Shown here one piece after another: positions 60,716-64,000 of a stretch of DNA of 64,000 nucleotides. Source of the stretch: Bacteroidaceae bacterium. Its GTDB lineage: Bacteria > Bacteroidota > Bacteroidia > Bacteroidales > Bacteroidaceae. The DNA lies in contig JAFZSA010000024.1 of assembly GCA_017619585.1 (NCBI GenBank), forward strand, positions 1 through 64,000, written 5' to 3'. The notes below the pieces were generated by a model, which had not been told where the DNA came from, made no database searches, and saw nothing but the letters and a program-made list of their open reading frames with translations. Both the position numbers and the translations under genes were made by a program. Numbering within the stretch: the first letter of the stretch is position 1; each line of letters starts with the position of its first letter.

Positions 60716-62065
60716 ATGAAAAGATTACTACTCACATCACTTTTGATGATTGGCTTAACGCAATTCACAATTCATAATTCACAATTCATAATTGGAGGAA
60801 TAGCGTATGCTCAAAAGAATCAATGGAACAACGATTCTACAGAAATGGACTCGTATACCCGTTACCGCGTTGGTGGTTATGGCGAGATTCTGGGACAGTT
60901 CAAGAACTATGGCATTAACCGCTTTAATGGTACTGCTCAAGGAAATAGCGACTTCAAGCGTAACACCATCTCCATTCCCCGCTTTGTGGCGGCTGGCGAC
61001 TACAAGTTCAACAAGCACTGGAACCTGGGCGTTGAGGTGGAGTTTGAGGCTGGCGGAACAGGTACTGCCTATGAGATAGAGAATACTGAGAACGGAGAAT
61101 ACGAAACAGAGGTGGAAAAAGGCGGCGAGGTGGCCCTGGAACAGTTTCACCTGACCTACCGACTGAACAACGCCTTTATGGTTCGCGTAGGACATCAGAT
61201 AGTACCCGTGGGTTTGACCAATACACATCACGAGCCCATCAATTTCTTTGGTACGGTTCGTCCTGAAGGAGAGGCTACCCTACTGCCCAGCACCTGGCAC
61301 GAAACAGGTATCAGTTTCCTCGGTGAATTGGGAAGAAAATGGGCATCTTTCGACTATCAAGTGATGATTCTTGCAGGACTCAATGCCAACGGATTCGACC
61401 GTAACACTTGGGTAGCCGGTGGCAAACAAGGCTTCTTTGAGGCTGATAACTTTACCTCACCCGCCTATGTGGCACGTATCAATTACAGAGGTGTTCCGGG
61501 CTTACGACTGGGTGCATCCGTCTATCACATACACAATGCAGCTGCCAATAGCGACAAGCCTCAGACCTACACTTTTGATGTGCCGGTGACCATCTGGTCG
61601 GTAGATGCACAATACAGACACCGTTTCTTTACTGTCAGGGGCAACCTCCTAGGTGGATATGTAGGCAATAGTAGCCTACTGACAGCCAAAAACAACCGTC
61701 TGAGCAGCAAATCGCCCTACAGTCGTCTGGCTCCCATAGCAGAACGTGGCGTAAGCTATGGTGTGGAGGCCGGTCTGAACCTGAAACCTTTCCTGAAGAA
61801 TGCAAAATACATGGATTTCACTCCCTTCTTCCGCTACGAATACTACAACCCACAAGAGAAGGTGATAGTGGATGCCAACAACCTGAAAGGTGCTGACGAC
61901 AGGCTGAAAACCCAGATGTGGGTGGCTGGTCTCAACTATCGCCCCCTCCCCAACATTGTCATAAAAGCCGACTATACCAGTCGCAGGATTGGCAACGGAC
62001 AGTACAAGTCGGAAAACGAGTTTGGATTGGGCGTAGCATTTATTGGATGGTTCTTGAAACATTAA
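60716..62065 (+). CDS. outer-membrane porin, OprO/OprP-like
   Basis: 449 aa from the ATG at 60716. The signal peptide (MKRLLLTSLLMIGLTQ...GIAYAQ) carries an inserted IHNSQFII, encoded by the TTCACAATTCATAATT repeat at about 60763-60795; the cleavage site after AYA is still credible. The mature part is beta-strand rich with alternating aromatic residues (YRVGGYGEILGQFKNYGINR, RVGHQIVPVGLTNTHHEPIN) and ends with a typical outer-membrane Phe region (FGLGVAFIGWFLKH). It belongs to the phosphate-selective porin O/P type family of Bacteroidetes. The imelysin lipoprotein gene follows after 21 nt, so the porin may admit an iron or other ligand handled by that cluster. Confidence 0.8.
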   Translation: MKRLLLTSLLMIGLTQFTIHNSQFIIGGIAYAQKNQWNNDSTEMDSYTRYRVGGYGEILGQFKNYGINRFNGTAQGNSDFKRNTISIPRFVAAGDYKFNKHWNLGVEVEFEAGGTGTAYEIENTENGEYETEVEKGGEVALEQFHLTYRLNNAFMVRVGHQIVPVGLTNTHHEPINFFGTVRPEGEATLLPSTWHETGISFLGELGRKWASFDYQVMILAGLNANGFDRNTWVAGGKQGFFEADNFTSPAYVARINYRGVPGLRLGASVYHIHNAAANSDKPQTYTFDVPVTIWSVDAQYRHRFFTVRGNLLGGYVGNSSLLTAKNNRLSSKSPYSRLAPIAERGVSYGVEAGLNLKPFLKNAKYMDFTPFFRYEYYNPQEKVIVDANNLKGADDRLKTQMWVAGLNYRPLPNIVIKADYTSRRIGNGQYKSENEFGLGVAFIGWFLKH

Positions 62066-62086
62066 TTTTAAATCAATTATAAGAAG

Positions 62087-63256
62087 ATGAAAAAGAACGT
62101 ATTAATGATTAGCCTGCTGGCTATGAGCGTAGGTTTTACAGCCTGTAACAAAGACAATGGGACTCCTGAAATAAGCATTCCTGAGGGAACGGCTGATGTG
62201 ACCATCGAGGAGAATAACATTGATGTAACATCTGAGAACATCAGCACCTGGACGCAATATGCCACAGCTGTTGCCAACCTGTTGGCTAAGGATGCCAACG
62301 ATCTGAACAAAGCCTGGAGCGTAAGCTACAATGGCGGAGAACCCTATGCCCAGACCTTCAAGACTTTTGGAGGTGAATACAGAAGTGCCGTTGCCTGCGT
62401 ACAGCAGATTGTGGACGGATGCATTGATATTGCCGGAGAAGTAGGGACAGCCAAGATTGGTGAGCCTCGCGACCTATGGGAAAGCGGCAAGTACACAGAG
62501 GCTGTATATACTGTAGAGTCTTGGTACAGTTGGCACTCTATAGATGACTATAGCAATAACATCCTTAGCATACGTAACGCATTCAACGGTACACTCAACA
62601 ATCAGGAGGCCGCTCACTCTCTGGCTGCCTACACAAAGGCTAAGGATGCTACATTATATAACAATGTAAAGAGCAAGATTGAAGCAGCCTACAATGCCAT
62701 CAAGAGCATGAATGCCCCCTTCCGCAGCCACATTGGCAGCACCAGCGTGACAAGAGCACAGAATGCCTGTGCCGAGTTGGTAGATGTGCTGGAGAAGGAC
62801 CTGACCAGTTTTATCAGTCAGAATGCTGATGACGATGAGTTGGGAAATATCATCAGCACCTATGTTGATCAGGTTGTTCTGCCCACATACGCTAACCTTG
62901 TCAGCACCACAACCGCTCTGCGCCAGGCTATCATCAACCTAAGCAACAATCCCTCAAGTGCTGCATTCAAGAATGCTGCCAACCTATGGATAGAGGCTCG
63001 CGAACCTTGGGAGACCAGCGAGGCCTTCCTGTTTGGTCCTGTTGCCGACCTGGGTCTTGACCCCAACATGGACTCATGGCCTTTGGACGTGGATGCCATC
63101 AAGGGCGTAATGGAAAGCGGTAAGATTGAGGAGTTGATAAAGTGGGAAGGTGAATACGACGAGGACAACGAGGATATAGAAGCCGTACAGAACGTTCGAG
63201 GCTTCCATACGCTGGAATTCCTGTTGTTCAAAAACGGTAAAGCACGCACATATTGA
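62087..63256 (+). CDS. imelysin-family lipoprotein
   Basis: 389 aa. The lipoprotein signal ends in VGFTAC-NKDN (Cys about 20). The helical bundle typical of imelysin/IrpA proteins is followed by the family motif GxHxxE in RGFHTLEFLLFK (about residues 372-383), near the C-terminus. Imelysins are surface or periplasmic proteins connected with iron uptake (EfeO-like) and, in Bacteroidales, often sit beside DUF1111 di-heme oxidoreductases, as here. The downstream gene starts 4 nt after the stop. Iron linkage is known for relatives; the direct ligand is not established. Confidence 0.85.
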   Translation: MKKNVLMISLLAMSVGFTACNKDNGTPEISIPEGTADVTIEENNIDVTSENISTWTQYATAVANLLAKDANDLNKAWSVSYNGGEPYAQTFKTFGGEYRSAVACVQQIVDGCIDIAGEVGTAKIGEPRDLWESGKYTEAVYTVESWYSWHSIDDYSNNILSIRNAFNGTLNNQEAAHSLAAYTKAKDATLYNNVKSKIEAAYNAIKSMNAPFRSHIGSTSVTRAQNACAELVDVLEKDLTSFISQNADDDELGNIISTYVDQVVLPTYANLVSTTTALRQAIINLSNNPSSAAFKNAANLWIEAREPWETSEAFLFGPVADLGLDPNMDSWPLDVDAIKGVMESGKIEELIKWEGEYDEDNEDIEAVQNVRGFHTLEFLLFKNGKARTY

Positions 63257-63260
63257 TTGA

Positions 63261-64000
63261 ATGAATAATAGATTGTTTTGGTTAGTCGTTCTCACGGTCC
63301 TTTGGGGTTGTGAGAATGACGAGTTTATGGAGGTTCGTGATAGTCGCGACATAGAAGTACCCGAGGGCTTTGTCCTCTCGGCAGGTACCTCGACTATCTT
63401 CAAGAACTCCAGCTATGCCTACGACACGGAAGCCGATTGGGTGGCAGATATACCTGCCAACGAGAAGCGGTTCACGCATGGCGACCGTCTGTACGACAAC
63501 CCCTTGAACTCAGGCAACGGCCTAGGCCCTGTCTATGCGGGTTACTCCTGCGGCTCCTGCCATAGAAATGCAGGTAGGACAAAACCCGGTCTGTGGACAC
63601 AGAACGGAACAGACCCTGATGGAACGCCTGTCTATGGATCAGGTCAGTACGGATTCTCGTCCATGCTGGTTTACGTAACACGCAAGAACGGTGCCTTCTT
63701 TCAAGACTATGGGCGTGTAATACACGATCAAAGCATTATGGGTGTGACAGCAGAGGGCAAGTTGGAATGCCGCTGGCATAGTCAGCAGTTCCAGTTCCCC
63801 GATGGCGAACAATACGAACTGGTTTATCCCCAATATACCATCACCGACTGGTACAAGCCAACTTACAGGGATACCGATGAACCCATCCGACCCGAAGACC
63901 TTTTCTGTACTGCCCGTATACCCTTGCGACACGTAGGCATGGGACAGATGATGGCCCTCGACCCCAACGAAATTGAGGCACTGGCCAGAAAATCCAACTA
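63261..64000 (+). CDS. di-heme oxidoreductase family protein (DUF1111), 3' truncated by the window
   Basis: At least 246 aa from the ATG at 63261, open to the right edge. The N-terminus MNNRLFWLVVLTVLWGC looks like a lipoprotein signal (Cys17). The CXXCH heme-binding motif is visible in YSCGSCHRNAGRTKPG (about residues 94-109), and the DUF1111 pattern continues with DRLYDNPLNSGNGLGPVYAG and IRPEDLFCTARIPLRHVG then MGQMMALDPNEI. The family is di-heme c-type oxidoreductases, exported. It starts 4 nt after imelysin, so it is in the same operon, which may continue beyond the window. Confidence 0.85.
   Translation, partial: MNNRLFWLVVLTVLWGCENDEFMEVRDSRDIEVPEGFVLSAGTSTIFKNSSYAYDTEADWVADIPANEKRFTHGDRLYDNPLNSGNGLGPVYAGYSCGSCHRNAGRTKPGLWTQNGTDPDGTPVYGSGQYGFSSMLVYVTRKNGAFFQDYGRVIHDQSIMGVTAEGKLECRWHSQQFQFPDGEQYELVYPQYTITDWYKPTYRDTDEPIRPEDLFCTARIPLRHVGMGQMMALDPNEIEALARKSN

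Overview
The window looks like chromosomal DNA of a member of the Bacteroidales, most likely Prevotellaceae (Prevotella/Segatella-like). The evidence is the gene content (S46 dipeptidyl-peptidase, imelysin, OprO/P-like porin, FimB/Mfa2-like lipoproteins, C-terminal sorting-type tails, NusG-like capsule regulator), the absence of strong Shine-Dalgarno sequences, and several Bacteroidetes-type promoters (-33 TTTG / -7 TAnnTTTG). No rRNA, tRNA, CRISPR array or canonical IS element was seen.

Left end, 1-7091: an antiphage-type module on the minus strand, bracketed by a 146-bp direct repeat that is about 95% identical. Two reverse transcriptases overlap by ATGA (drt3a/UG3-like and drt3b/UG8-like). 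They are followed by a noncoding segment that can fold into a closed RNA carrying an exposed ACACAC next to a UUCG-capped hairpin, as expected for a DRT3 template RNA. Three more genes follow directly: FRG-domain protein, TPR-like protein, FRG-domain protein. The extra FRG-TPR-FRG cassette is the part I do not know from described DRT3 systems.

Middle, about 7.1-42.6 kb: a capsule/exopolysaccharide locus read on the minus strand, starting with a NusG/UpxY-like antiterminator behind a good Bacteroidetes promoter. It encodes UDP-sugar dehydrogenase, CapE/CapF/CapG (UDP-L-FucNAc), RmlA plus FdtA/FdtB-type enzymes (dTDP-3-amino-3,6-dideoxyhexose), flippase, polymerase, six glycosyltransferase-type proteins, two polysaccharide pyruvyl transferases, an acyltransferase and an F420-dehydrogenase-beta-type protein. 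RmlB and an initiating phosphoglycosyl transferase are not in the window. Foreign cassettes interrupt the locus: a membrane protein + P-loop/NUDIX pair next to a truncated epimerase remnant, a four-gene unit with a Cas2-like small protein and an operator-like palindrome, two GxxExxY proteins and a DUF559 protein.

Right end, about 43-64 kb: surface and housekeeping genes. They include a giant papain-like peptidase with LamG and PKD-like domains, a giant discoidin-domain protein, S46 peptidase, DEAD-box helicase, patatin, PfkB kinase, a hemerythrin-LuxR regulator, and a porin/imelysin/di-heme oxidoreductase cluster cut by the window edge.

Repeats: intergenic DNA is a mosaic of short dispersed repeats, and several families also lie in frame inside conserved proteins (capF, ugd, nusG-like gene, helicase, peptidase, YhcH, porin signal peptide). 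One repeat pair at 39.0-39.8 kb shows compensatory changes between copies and looks like a structured element.
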